Positions 52,351 through 62,526 of a DNA stretch of 64,000 nucleotides are shown one piece after another. The notes under the pieces were generated by a model. That model saw nothing but the letters and a program-made list of their open reading frames with translations, was not told where the DNA came from and made no database searches. A program made the translations under genes and the position numbers. Every line of letters starts with the position of its first letter. The stretch's first letter is position 1. The stretch covers positions 16,443,676-16,507,675 of the forward strand of contig OX465286.1 in the NCBI GenBank assembly GCA_949987705.1, given 5' to 3'. Source of the DNA: Thereva unica. Taxonomy: Eukaryota > Arthropoda > Insecta > Diptera > Therevidae.

Positions 52351-52673
52351 ACTTTTCAGTATTGCCATCTTCACCTCGATAATGTCGGTTCAGTATAGAG
52401 ACACTAATTCGTGGTCCGTTCAATAATCGGCCGTTCGGCGACTCTCGACCGCGCAGGCGCCTATGGGAAGAGGTCACGAAAGCTCCATCCGATTTTTTGA
52501 TGTTGTCGTTTGTTGATGATGTTTTGCCGCCTAACCGCCGGATTGTGTGATACAGCGTACGGTACTCGTGCCTCGACGCCGCTTCTTTCATGTCGGCCGC
52601 AACGTTATTCCAGTACGCTTCCCGTTCCGATATCATTTCCTATCGAACTTTTTTGTTAAATCGTCGGGATTAC

Positions 52674-53273
52674 TCAAAATCGTAACTCTGTGTCTAAATT
52701 TGCTCGTGGTTCCTTCCAAGCCGGCTCGATCTGTCTGCTCCTAAATGTGCATTGAAGTCCCTCGCGAGTATGATTAATCCGGTTCGAGGTATCGTATCCA
52801 GCGTCTGTTGAAGGTGATCGTAAAATTCGTCCTTGTTCGCGTCCGGACTGGTATCGGTTGGCACTTAAACGGATACGATAAGGGTCTTGATCGTTCAACC
52901 GATGGTTATAACCGCCAAACGCTCGGATATCGGTTGGAATGCTGTAACGCTGCTGGCAGTTCGCCGGTCGCCCATAAACCAGACGCCGGCCGGCCTCTTG
53001 TTTCTCACCACCGGAATAGTAAAGCGTCATCGTTTCGTCGATTGTTGGCGGGACGATCGTCAATGTCCCGGATCCGGTAAGTCGTAGTTCCGATAGCTCA
53101 GCAACTGATATTTTCATTTCGATAATTCCATTGCTGATTTCCTTTTGAGCGAGGTGATGTCTTGTTCGTACGTTCCACGCGGGGAATTGACTTTCGGGTG
53201 TGACTAATTTGGGTCTTCGGTCAGTCCCTGGTCCCCAGCGCCGGTGTATCGGCTGCCCCGGATGCAGTAGCAT
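52674..53273 (-). pseudogene. RTE (family 2) endonuclease, degraded
   Basis: The frame starts at ATG 53,273 with MLLHPGQPIHRRWGPG. FPAWNVRTRHHLAQKE carries the N of T-W-N-V-R-T. ELSELRLTGSG corresponds to L-S-E-x-R-W-T-G-S-G, with L for W. After RRLVYGRPANCQQ the frame shifts: the expected Y-A-P-T and A-G-D-F-N motifs are in other frames (clear in the 7.0-7.4 kb copy). The protein could not be functional. Confidence 0.75.
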
Positions 53274-53417
53274 TATTTCGTAAATAGCTAGCTCGTATAT
53301 CCATGCGGTTTGTTTGTTGCCTAGTTACTTCGGTTTTCCCGATTCTGGTCAATTCGGCAGGTTAACCTCTTTCCTCCTTTCACACCCTGGACTTGGGACC
53401 AGACGACGCCGGAGTTA

Positions 53418-55299
53418 TACATAATAATATATAATAATACATAATACATAACACATAATATAAACTAAAACCCCCAAATGTAAATTTGTTTTCCCCATGC
53501 TAAAAAGACTTTTGCCAGCTATCCTCTAAATAGAGTTGAGTACATCAACGACATCTATTATTTTATTTTTTTACTTCAAAATTAGAAGGAGAATCGCAAG
53601 CATTTTTTCTCAGGTAAAAATAATCCTGATCTAAGTCGTCTCTGCCTTTTTGGGTAAGTAGAGCCCCAATTTACACATAAAGCATGCGAGTATATACCGA
53701 GGATCAGTTGGAACAATGATGGAATTGAATATCCTCAGGACTTGGGCTCGTCTTCTTTTGGCTTTTTCATTATTATTATTATCGTCATTATTCTCCTTTT
53801 ATTTGTTTCTCCTTGCGATGGGAGAGTGGGTATTTTTTTTTAAGAATAAAACAGGATCAGTACAAACCACACGCACACACACACACACACGAAATCGCAT
53901 CAAACCGATCGCATCTTTTGTGTAACAGCGGCACATCAATAAACCCGTGAAGGCACCCATCCCTTTTCTGGTGTATTCAAAACTTGTGTAAAATGCCGCG
54001 ATCCTTGCGAAAAATTAAATCTGAAAACACACACACACGCACACGGCTATATTACAAATGCATGACACTAACACACTAGCCCAAGCGCGGGATTTAATAA
54101 ACCGAAAAAAAAAATTTAATCGCTAACGAATCCGGCTCCTATATATCCTGCTACTCTCGTCAATTAATTTTCCTTTCTCATACATAAACGCGAAGGGTGC
54201 AATTTTTTTTAATTTAACCTTTTATCACACATACACCCATGTGTCTTGGCTGCGTTTTGAAAAAAGTCGTCTTTTCCCTTTATTTTGGCATCTTCTTCTT
54301 CAATCGTGCACAGGGATTTATTTCATTAAAAATCGCGCGCACACCAATACACACACAGTGCATGGATTTCCTTTTATGATTATAGAAAATAGAAACACTA
54401 AAAAAAGGACAGAAATGAAACTATACAAAAGGACACTCGGAGAATAGTTTTTTGTGCGTTGTCCCCTTTGCCGTGTGCTCGTTGTTCATGGTGCCAATGA
54501 AACAGCAGTTGGGTGCGCGCATTAAAAATCCTGAATAAGGATCCGCACATTACAAAGTGCTCATTGTGCACATCCATCGTCCTTCCTTTTTGTTAATTTT
54601 TGTACAAGAGCTGTATGTGCGTGTGTGTGTGCGTGCATGATAAGACTATATATCTATGTACAGCTCGCACCCTCTCCCCTCCCCTTGTCCTTGTGTGCTA
54701 CCCCCGTCCGTGGATCACCTTTTATTCACTATCAGGTTTTTATATAGGCCAATAATAATAAACGTGTTATGTTTGTTTTTGGGCTGTTCGAGAGCTGTTC
54801 GGCTGCTGTATGTCTCTCTCTCCGGCAATTCATCGCCCGGCGGCACACCTGGCCAAGGAAATGTACCTTTTGGAGATAGAGAAGAATTTTTTTGTCTTTA
54901 GATGATTCTTCAAGGCAAAAACAATTATGTATGAAGAGTTTTAGGAAAGTAGCGCATATAACGAGATATCTCCCACTTTTCTGCATGCATTCTTACCTTA
55001 AGACACCTTTTTATAGGAGATCTCAGGCTGTGCAACAAAACATCAATAGTGCACATGCAGACAACAATTTGAATCTGGGTTTTTATCATATGGAAGTCTC
55101 TCAAATGAAAAGCACTCTACCTTTCTTCTGCCACAGATCGCCATGTCCTTCACTTCGCAGTGGAGATATATATAAAAATTAAAACCGGTTAAAGGAAGTC
55201 TGTGGAGGGATATATAAGGAGGAGGCGATTAACAAACTACTACTAACGTCGGCAAATGTTGTATAACTTTGGGGAATACTGATTGTGGAAGATAGTTCC
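53418..55299. other. Spacer, no gene recognised
   Basis: AT-rich with CA microsatellites (53,873-53,890, 54,030, 54,340) and a GT tract at 54,615-54,633. Frames have no domain. 54,660-54,900 is more balanced in composition and may be host leader or exon DNA, but I cannot support it. Confidence 0.35.
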
Positions 55300-55570
55300 T
55301 CAAGTCAAGCTGTTATCCTGTTTATAAACAAATTCCTAAGGCAATTGATGCCAAGAATGTTACACAGCTCTCCTCTGGGGGGCATTTCTCCAAGTTTTTA
55401 CGATATCCAGTTGCGAATGTTGTCACCAAGTCTATCCATCTCCTCCTGGGTGTCTTCTGCCTCCTGCCGTTTATTTCCCAATATTTCTGCTACCACATTA
55501 CCACGTTACACTGGATACAGTAAATGTCCTCCATTCTGATTACACGTGTGACCGGCTTAGTCTTATGCCC
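55300..55570 (-). mobile_element. RTE LINE 3'-end fragment
   Basis: The plus strand GTCTATCCATCTCCTCCTGG and GTTTATTTCCCAATATTTCT match 60,470-60,530 (GTCCATCCATCTCCTCCTGG; CTATTTCCTGGAATTTCTGC). In sense that codes the G-R-P-R-R-R-W-M-D tail of RTE. It is strongly diverged. Confidence 0.5.
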
Positions 55571-55579
55571 CCTCCCCCC

Positions 55580-55975
55580 TTATGGTGAGCTGGGCGTTCT
55601 CAATCAAGTTACCCTTGTCTGGGTCCCGGATACCGGGGCTTCAAAGGCAACGAAAGTTTCAGATGTGCCGTCCCCTAAGTCTGCCAAGCAATTGTAGAAA
55701 GAAGCAGTAGAAATGATGTCAGGACACTTGTTGGCTTTATTACCAGACACTGTGCTCTTAATTACAACTTATGGGGAATAGGAAGGGCGGAGGACCCCAC
55801 AAGCAGGAAGAGGATGAGTCTGCTCTCCCTTTCTCTGTGAGTGCTCCGCTAGGAGCAGGGTTTCTTTGTTCGAGGAGTCCTGCTCGAACCTTCAAGTCTA
55901 AGCGACAAGCCACTTGGCACACTGCTAACCTTGTTCAAGCGGTCTGGCCTGCAAATATATGGTATAGGGGTGTAG
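55580..55975 (+). mobile_element. LINE RNase H and Cys/His tail fragment (R1/Jockey-type)
   Basis: The sense gives LGVLNQVTLVWVPDTGASKA (end of RNase H: V-W-V-P-G-H-x-G), then after frame changes GIGRAEDPTSRKR and SVSAPLGAGF, which correspond to a tail with E-D-P-x-C-R-x-C and E-C-P-A-L, then EPSSLSDKPLGTLL and VQAVWP. The zinc-type cysteines are partly lost. RT is absent. Confidence 0.6.
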
Positions 55976-56074
55976 TACAATAGGCCAAATGAATGGCCGC
56001 AGTACCTTTGGACCAGCAAGATCGGACAATCTACTAACATATTGTCGGTGGCAGCGTCGTTGTGTAAGCTGTGC

Positions 56075-56525
56075 TCTTTTATGACTCCTCTTCTCCCTCC
56101 CTCTCTACTCCCTCTACTCTCTATTCCCACTTTAGTCTCTATCTACTACTCTCTACCCTACTACTCCTTTTCTACTCACTACACCCTCTTTACTCCCTCT
56201 CTACTTTCTACTACTCTCTACTCCCGATCTACTCCTTTTCTACTACCTCTCTTTTCTTTCTGTACTCCCTACCTACTCCTCTCTACTCCTCTTGACCCCT
56301 CTAAAGTCCTCTTTACTCTATCTGTACTACTCCGTTATCTACTACTCCCTCTCTATTCTATACTTTCTACTCTTCTCTACTTTCTACTCCCCCTAAACTC
56401 CCTCCTCTTTACTCTCTACTCCCTCTCTCTACTCCGTCTCTACTCTCTACTCCCTCTCCCCCTCTATACTAATCTCTACTCCTCCTTACTCTCTACTCAT
56501 TGTACTCCAAACTTTACTCTTTCTG
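56075..56525. repeat. Pyrimidine-rich TCTACTCCC low-complexity block
   Basis: About 450 bp of CTCTACTCC/CTACTACTCTC words in irregular order, almost free of G on the plus strand. The open frames across it (56,042-56,566) reflect the composition only. Confidence 0.9.
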
Positions 56526-56782
56526 AGATCCATTATGCCACTGTGATTCGATTTGATTTCCTGTAGAGCTCTATGAAAGCGGTATTTTTTGTATTGCATT
56601 GCTGTATTTTGTTGGCGATAATAAAAGCGAATGCAAGGAGTTTCATATTCCGTTTTACTGAGTTATGCCTTCAGAGTTCAAGATAACACGAGATAGGTTG
56701 TTGGGCAACCATAAACCCTACAGCTGTTGCTAATAGATCGCCTACTCTGCGTGTGAGAGCGCATTATTCAACTATACAACAA

Positions 56783-56880
56783 ACTGTTGCTGTTCGACAT
56801 TGCACTCTATACGAAAAAAATAGATTGTCGACAGTATAAAAAGTCTTTCCTGAGCCTCTAGTCTTTCACATTAAGAAACC
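56783..56880 (+). mobile_element. SINE 3'-tail fragment
   Basis: CGACATTGCACTCTATACGA, AATAGATTGTCGACAGTA and GCCTCTAGTCTTTCACATTA match the last 100 bases of the SINEs at 3,582 and 61,905. Head and body are missing, as expected for a 5'-truncated copy. Confidence 0.82.
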
Positions 56881-58109
56881 CAAAGTATCTTGTCATCGGA
56901 GGGTATTGACTGAACGAAAAATCTTCATTTTACTACATATATCCCGAAAAATATAAGATCAAACTCCATTAGAGAACTTCCAATCAGAATGGATTTAGCA
57001 AAAAGAATCACTTTTAAAGACGTGAGGTCATCTTACAGTACTATATTCATCATACACTCTCATTTGATACCCATACCGAGGGCATTGTAAATAAAAAGGT
57101 AAACCGCCATTTTATGTTCGCCGCCATTTTGAAGTTGGAATGACGCTATACCCTTCCATTTAATACCCATGTCGGGTGGTCGGGCAACACAATTTCCAAA
57201 TTCGGTCGCCATCTTGGAACCGCCAGCTTGATTTTTTTTTGCAAAATGGTCAGATTGCATTGTCAGGCGAACTATACATATGAGCAAAATTTGAGGTTGA
57301 TCAGTTATATGGAAGTGGATCAAAATCAAATTGAAAGATTTGTTATATACATACGTACGGTATTATATATCAGTCACAAGTCACAACGCAATCATAAGTG
57401 TGTGTGTGTGATAAGTATCATCTTGAAGGCCTATACTGAATGAAAAGTAGCACGTTGAAGTGAAGAAGACGTACATTTGCGTCAAAACATATTGACATAG
57501 AAACTAAAAGTAAGAAGTTGAAATTGCCCTAGCTTGTGACTTGTCACAATTTACAAATAGTTTATGCATGAACTATTTCTCGGCGATTATAGCTTGAGAT
57601 TTTCACAATCAAGGCAGAAAACGGAAGCGCACATATTATTATTACGTTGGAGAGCTCGCACCATAAAAGAAGGGAATCCCAAAATCGATGTTCTCATGCG
57701 AAGTGAGAGTCTCCAGTCGCCAAAACCCCTTTCCTGCCCGTAAGCGAGGAACGTCATACTCTGTTTTGTGTTAAAAACCCAAAAGACCGGCGCGATCATA
57801 TTTCCTTTCTTTTATGGCGCAGGCTCTAAAATGATGAGTTTTGTTGTTTAATATGAGAAAGACTAAGGGGAACAGATCTTTGTACTGTTGTACTTTGACT
57901 GCATTGTCGAGGACCAAGTTCTACTACGGGATATGTGTAGAGGAGAGAACAGAAGAGTGAGAGACTTTCTAACGGCTAAACAACGCCCGAACTGATTGAC
58001 TTCGGTAAGGTTGAACAGGAGTTGATCTCGTCAATTATTTGTGTGCTTACAGGCGATATGGCATGTGCATGTGTAGTGAATATTAGTGTAAAGAAGGGAT
58101 GACAAGAGA
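56881..58109. repeat. Spacer with CGCCATTTT and GTGACTTG repeats
   Basis: No gene is recognised. 57,055-57,225 repeats ATTTRATACCCAT and GCCGCCATTTTG / GTCGCCATCTTGG words in two diverged units. 57,365-57,440 and 57,535-57,555 carry CAGTCACAAGTCACAACGCA and CTTGTGACTTGTCACAA of the dispersed family. Confidence 0.4.
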
Positions 58110-58172
58110 GATCGTGGAGCGTGGAATCGAACCACTGGCTTCTGTGAAGGCAGTTACCGTAGACACGTTTTA
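58110..58172 (-). repeat. tRNA-derived sequence (pseudo-tRNA or SINE head)
   Basis: The complement contains a perfect T arm, GTGG-TTCGATT-CCAC (B box GGTTCGATTCC), followed by GCTCCA, and upstream GTCTACGGTAACTGCCTTCA with a D-arm-like GGTAAC. A full cloverleaf with a matching acceptor stem could not be drawn, so a working tRNA gene is unlikely. It is different from the window's SINE head. Confidence 0.4.
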
Positions 58173-59946
58173 AATCGCATTAAAATTACCAAGGAGTTCG
58201 AATAAAAATTTATAAAACATCAAAACAAAAAACTTTGGTGCATCCACGTCATGTGGCAGTATTTGTATTTATATCTGAGAGCACTAGGATAACTACACTC
58301 CAGTGGCAGCGGGTGGCAGAGGATGGCAGAGGAGGGGGCACTTCCTGTTAACTCTTAATTCACTAGACTCGAATGGAACCCGGATTTGTCGGTGGTTTTT
58401 TTTGTTTATTTTGAATTTTTTCTTCGCCCTTTTTTTACCTGAAATATTACAAACTACGGTCGTGTGTGATTTCCAGGAAACTTAAGTAGTTGATTCCAGG
58501 ATTTTGATGTTGTTGTTGTTATTGTTGTTATTATCGCTCTAGTTCCCCTCTCGCCCCTGTTTCTGTTGCCGATTGACGGGGGGCGCGCGTTTTTTTTTTT
58601 TTATTTTTCGATCGTTTTGCGCGTCTCGGCTGATAAAAGTTGCGTGTTAGTTATCTTGAATGTTATCAGCGGCGTGCCGGTCGAGACAAACCAAGTGCCC
58701 TTAACCTACCTAAAAGATACCACAATATATATGTATATACAAGGCACTTACCTTTATATGTGCCTAGGTATATACAATGCGAAGCTATACGTGCCAGTGC
58801 CACCCTTCTTCTGTGGCGGGTGCCCTTCTCGCTTGTGTGTTGTGCTTTCGATGTTGATGGGGACCTTATCGGTCGATGTTAACACTTCTGTTTTACAAAT
58901 TGCCCTGCAACTGGGCGCACTTTTTTTTTCATTTATTATTATTCTATATAATTCTCGTTCCTGATTTTGTACGGTAGGTAGTGGTAGTTGGTCGTGGTGG
59001 TGGCTCTGGACCTGGGGAAGAAACGGGGTGCTTTTCGTTTCCGCTTCAGTATAATTCCGGTGGAATTTTTTTAGTTACTTGATTTCGAGGCAAAAGTGTG
59101 TCATGCACACGAAAAGGTCCTTTTAGCTGCGCGCTAATAGCTCAATTTTTCCACACATCTTAAGCATCTGTCTGGAGATGCCAGGGACAAGGCTGTTGTT
59201 GTTGCTGGGAGATGCTTGAGCGAACGACAGAAGGTATGTGTATAAGCAGGCCCCCGACCTATAAGGAAATGCAATTTGATTTATGCAAGGAGTACATTAT
59301 TATTATTGTTATCAACGGGAAAGGGGTTTCCTTGTAATTTGCATACCACGTGCCATACTCGGTGCAGCTCCGTGTGTATGCCTAATAATCGGATAGGGTT
59401 CATGGTAATTCTTTGTAGATAGCCCAATATATATGTATATATTTTTTTTATTTTATATTTAAATACACTCTAATACACGCTTAAAAACTTTTTTTTGGTT
59501 CGCACACATTTTTTTTATTTATTCCGACACAACTTAGAGAGTTTCGAGAATTCGATGTATTAAGGCCGAACTCTTATAGTTTTACACAATTACTATTATT
59601 TTTTTATGCATTTGTTTTTCTTATTTTTTGGTTTCAAGATGACGCTTTTGTAGTAATGGTTTGGATTTTTCACTTAAGGAGGTAAAAAAATTTTTAAAAA
59701 TAAAGCATGTTTTTACTAGTAATAAATTGTGTATAATTGAGATCCTTATCAACATTTTTATTCATACTCTTCCTTACCTATCACTGCTATATAGTATGTA
59801 AATGCCACTCCAGTCTTGATGTGATATACGTCACATATTTCTTCAGGACTATCGAGAAGGCAAAATCTATACTAGTTGCATTCTTGTGCATCGAAACAGA
59901 GCACCTTAACCAAAGTATCCCCGGACTATTTTTCTAGATAGTAGTA
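58173..59946. other. Spacer, no gene recognised
   Basis: AT-rich with some GC-balanced parts (58,560-58,960; 58,975-59,260) that look single-copy. Frames at 58,566-58,964 contain low-complexity F/Y runs and no domain. TTGTTGTTGTTATTGTTGTT at 58,510-58,529 is a simple repeat. This could be regulatory or leader DNA of a host gene outside the window, without direct proof. Confidence 0.35.
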
Positions 59947-59956
59947 GGTATAGCTA

Positions 59957-60201
59957 TGGGGGTACCAGCGCAGTGACGTCATCGGTTGTTGGGTTGGGAG
60001 TGAAAAAGAACCTATATGGTTAGCTTTGGATGTGAGTACCATCAGCGCGAAATCCCACCCAACCAGATAGACCAGGTAGACTAGGTTCGCTCCACTGCTA
60101 GGATTTGGGAAACGACAACTAATCGCACCGGTTCTGGGCTCTAATAACGCTCATACCCAAGCCCACAACCGATGACATCACTGTGATCGTACCCCCGTAC
60201 C
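59957..60201. mobile_element. MITE with GGGGGTAC...TGACGTCATCGG ends
   Basis: The left arm has GGGGGTACCAGCGCAGTGAC, then GTCATCGGTTGTTGGG. The right-arm complement has GGGGGTACGATCACAGTGAT, then GTCATCGGTTGTGGGC. That is an inverted repeat of about 38 bp with few differences. The total is about 245 bp. Target duplication and superfamily are unclear; no coding frame. Confidence 0.75.
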
Positions 60202-60353
60202 TTTTCTATGCTAGATATCATCAAAACTTTTTTTTACATAGAATTAGAATCCTGTTTTTTTTTGACGAAATTACAAGCAATTTGGTATCGACTCAGTTTG
60301 TGATATTAATAGAGTAAGACTTCTCGTTCTAGCCATCTATCCATCCAATGGCG

Positions 60354-61395
60354 CTACAGCCAAAATCGAGCCTTGGCCTCCTCTAGGGCATTTGTCCAAG
60401 TTTCACGGTTCCTTGCAGCAGTTCTCCAGTTCCGAATGTTGAGCATTGTCTCTGCGTCAGCCGTCACAGAGTCCATCCATCTCCTCCTGGGTCTACCTAC
60501 TGGTCTATTTCCTGGAATTTCTGCCACCATAAGCCGTTTTGGAATGCGGTTGTCGTCCATCCTAATTACATGGCCGGCTAGTCTGTTGATTTTTATAAAC
60601 GTGGAGAGTTGTGGGTAGTCAAAAATTTCATACAACTCATTTTTGTATCTCCTTCGCCATATTCCATCCTCTTTCGTTGGGCCTATTATGCATCTGAGAA
60701 GTTTCCTCTCGAACCTGTTGACTCGTTCCTCTATGTCCTGGCTCCTGGGTCATAATCCAAGTCTCGCTGCCATAGCACAGTACTGGTCGTATTACTGTTT
60801 TGTAGAGTGAAAGTTTTATTTTTCTGTATAAAAATCTTGAGGGCAGGATTTGTTTTTGGGCATAAAAAGCTCTATTAGCCAGTAGTATTCGTCTAGGTAT
60901 TTCTTCCTTTTCATAGTTTCGTTTTGTAATTGTAGACCCAAGGTAGACTGTTTTATCGACTACTCCTAGATTGTGTTTATCGATGGTTATATTTATTCCC
61001 ATTCTAAACCTTCCTGCTCTTGATTGTTGCATCATCTTTGTTTTCCCTTCGTTGATGTTCAGCCCTATGTCCTTGGCCGCCTCTCTTAATTCGTCATAGA
61101 CTTCTTTTTTACTGCCAAGAAGGGCCTTCCCACTATGTTCACGTCATCCGCATATCCAAGTAGTTGTACAGACTGCGTTGCTATGGACGCACTTCTCTGT
61201 ACTGACGTTTTTCTTATCACCCATTCTAGGGCCAAGTTGAAAAGTATGGGGTCTAGTCCATCTCCTTGTCTAAGTCCTTGTCGCATTTCGAACTCTTCTG
61301 TTACCACATTTTGGATCCTTACTTTCACCAGGGAGCTATTCATTGCACATTTTATCAGTCGTACCAGCTCATACTACATGGTAATTGGGAGGTGA
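60354..61395 (-). mobile_element. RTE LINE (family 4), 3' half
   Basis: In sense, over three frames: VTEEFEMRQGLRQGDGLDPI (motif B), QLLGYADDVNIVGRP (catalytic Y-A-D-D intact), IGLNINEGKTKMM-like, LGSTITKRNYEKEEIPRRIL, YKTVIRPVLCYGSETW, then NRLAGHVIRMDDNRIPKRLM, NRPVGRPRRRWMDSVTADAE and ALEEAKARFWL at the end. 5'-truncated before motif A. At least two frameshifts make it inactive. Related tails lie at 11.76 and 55.4 kb. Confidence 0.87.
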
Positions 61396-61477
61396 TCGTC
61401 ATATCCAAAACCTATACATCGTATTTACAAGTGCTCCTCACGGTTTAACTCTTAGCACTCGTTCTTTTGTTTCTTTT

Positions 61478-61580
61478 TACCAAGCGCGGACCCCCAAAAA
61501 CCACGTCCAATGCTGCTTGACCTACGAAATCGACCAAGAACCGGTTTACTCAGTATGCTAATGTCATCCATAGACCATTC
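61478..61580 (-). repeat. 5S rRNA-derived repeat, copy C
   Basis: The complement reads ACCGGTTCTTGGTCGATTTC, GTAGGTCAAGCAGCATTGGA, CGTGGTTTTTGGGGGTCCGC and GCTTGGTAA. Compared with 5S rRNA (TCGGTTCTCGTCCGATCACC, GAAGTTAAGCAGC, GCGGTTAGTACTTAGATGGG, GGACCGCTTGGGAA) the order is fully kept, including the 3'-end CGCTTGG. Confidence 0.72.
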
Positions 61581-61597
61581 CAAACGTGACTGTATCA

Positions 61598-61700
61598 TTT
61601 TTACCAAGCGCTGTTACCCAGCTTAGTACGACCAATGCTGCTTGATCTTCGAAATCGACAAGAACCGGTTTATTGAGTATTCTAATGGTATCCCTTATTA
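61598..61700 (-). repeat. 5S rRNA-derived repeat, copy D
   Basis: The complement reads GGATACCATTAGAATACTCA, ATAAACCGGTTCTTGTCGAT, AAGATCAAGCAGCATTGGTC, GTACTAAGCTGGGTAACAGC and GCTTGGTAA. It starts 122 bp from copy C in the same orientation, a short tandem pair. The right neighbour (to 61,800) matches that of copy A. Confidence 0.72.
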
Positions 61701-61904
61701 TCATCAAAATAATTTCTTTATTCGTTCTAAACAATTTCTTAAAGCTCCAATCTTGATTCTGGTATACTCTAGAAAAAGTACGAGCGTACCCTGAGCGTCG
61801 TTTGGACTATTATATATATTTATTATATTTATTTATTAGCATATAGTACACAAGACATTAGTCTTATGATTGTACTTATAAAAAAGATACATGTACAATG
61901 TACG

Positions 61905-62366
61905 GGGGCCTCGGTAGTCTAGAGGTAAGGCGCCTGACTGCTATCCCCAGAGGTCCCGGGTTCGAATCCCGGCGGCACCATGGTCCTTCGCCTTTCCCAC
62001 CTAACTTTCCTTCTTTCTTCTTCCCTCTTTACATTCCTGATTCCCCTGTCATAGCCTTCCCTAGTCCTTCCCCGCTCCACCAAGCGCATGCCATCGGTTG
62101 GTTGATGAGATTCAACTCGTTTCAGGAGGCATAACACTCCAGCGAGTTGTTCTCGACGCCCCGATGTCAGAGTCGCGAAATGGTTGTGAGTTGGTGGAAT
62201 AAAATATCGCGGCTAGGTTGTAACAGTTACTTCCTTCTCTTCTCTCTATCTTCCGGCTAGAGCTGCTGTCCGACATTCACTCTATACGAAAAAATAGATT
62301 GTCGACAGTACAAAGGGACTTTCCCTAAGCCTCTAGTCTGTCACATAAAAAAAAAAAAAAAAAAAA
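61905..62366 (+). mobile_element. tRNA-derived SINE, full-length copy 3
   Basis: The head has TCGGTAGTCTAGAGGTAAGG (A-box region) and GGTTCGAATCC (B box). Body and tail run collinear with copy 1, and the tail ends TCTAGTCTGTCACATAAA with a run of about 21 A at 62,347-62,367. The long uninterrupted A tail suggests a younger insertion than copy 1. No clear target duplication. Confidence 0.87.
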
Positions 62367-62526
62367 ACATAAATTAGCAATAAAAAAAAACAAAGTTAAA
62401 AACAGAGTTACAGCTATAAAGAGAAAAAAAAACCAGAACAAAGATACAAATTTTAGAAATTACTTAACAAAATAAGAAATATTAAAACAAAATAAAATTA
62501 AAATGAAGTGAAATTGTGTTCGAATT

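Larger units (their letters stand above)
51013..53417 (-). mobile_element. RTE LINE (family 2), near full-length, inactive
   Basis: About 2.4 kb in the order leader, endonuclease (52,674-53,273), linker, RT (51,534-52,350) and a tail ending LRPANGSKK at 51,013. The leader matches 9,845-10,010, and its outer end is cut inside the ribozyme-like part (GGAGTTAT, then target DNA). Several frame changes separate the domains. Both sides are TACATAATA simple repeat. Confidence 0.85.

Noticed and set aside
56042..56566. 174-codon S/L/T-rich frame
   Set aside because: Low-complexity pyrimidine block without any domain.
58110..58172. Functional tRNA gene on the minus strand
   Set aside because: The T arm is perfect but the anticodon and acceptor stems do not pair; kept only as a tRNA-derived sequence.
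61478..61700. Tandem functional 5S rRNA genes
   Set aside because: Too many substitutions, including in the internal control region; shared non-5S flanks point to a repeat family.
61905..61980. tRNA gene
   Set aside because: Head of a full SINE copy with a poly-A tail.
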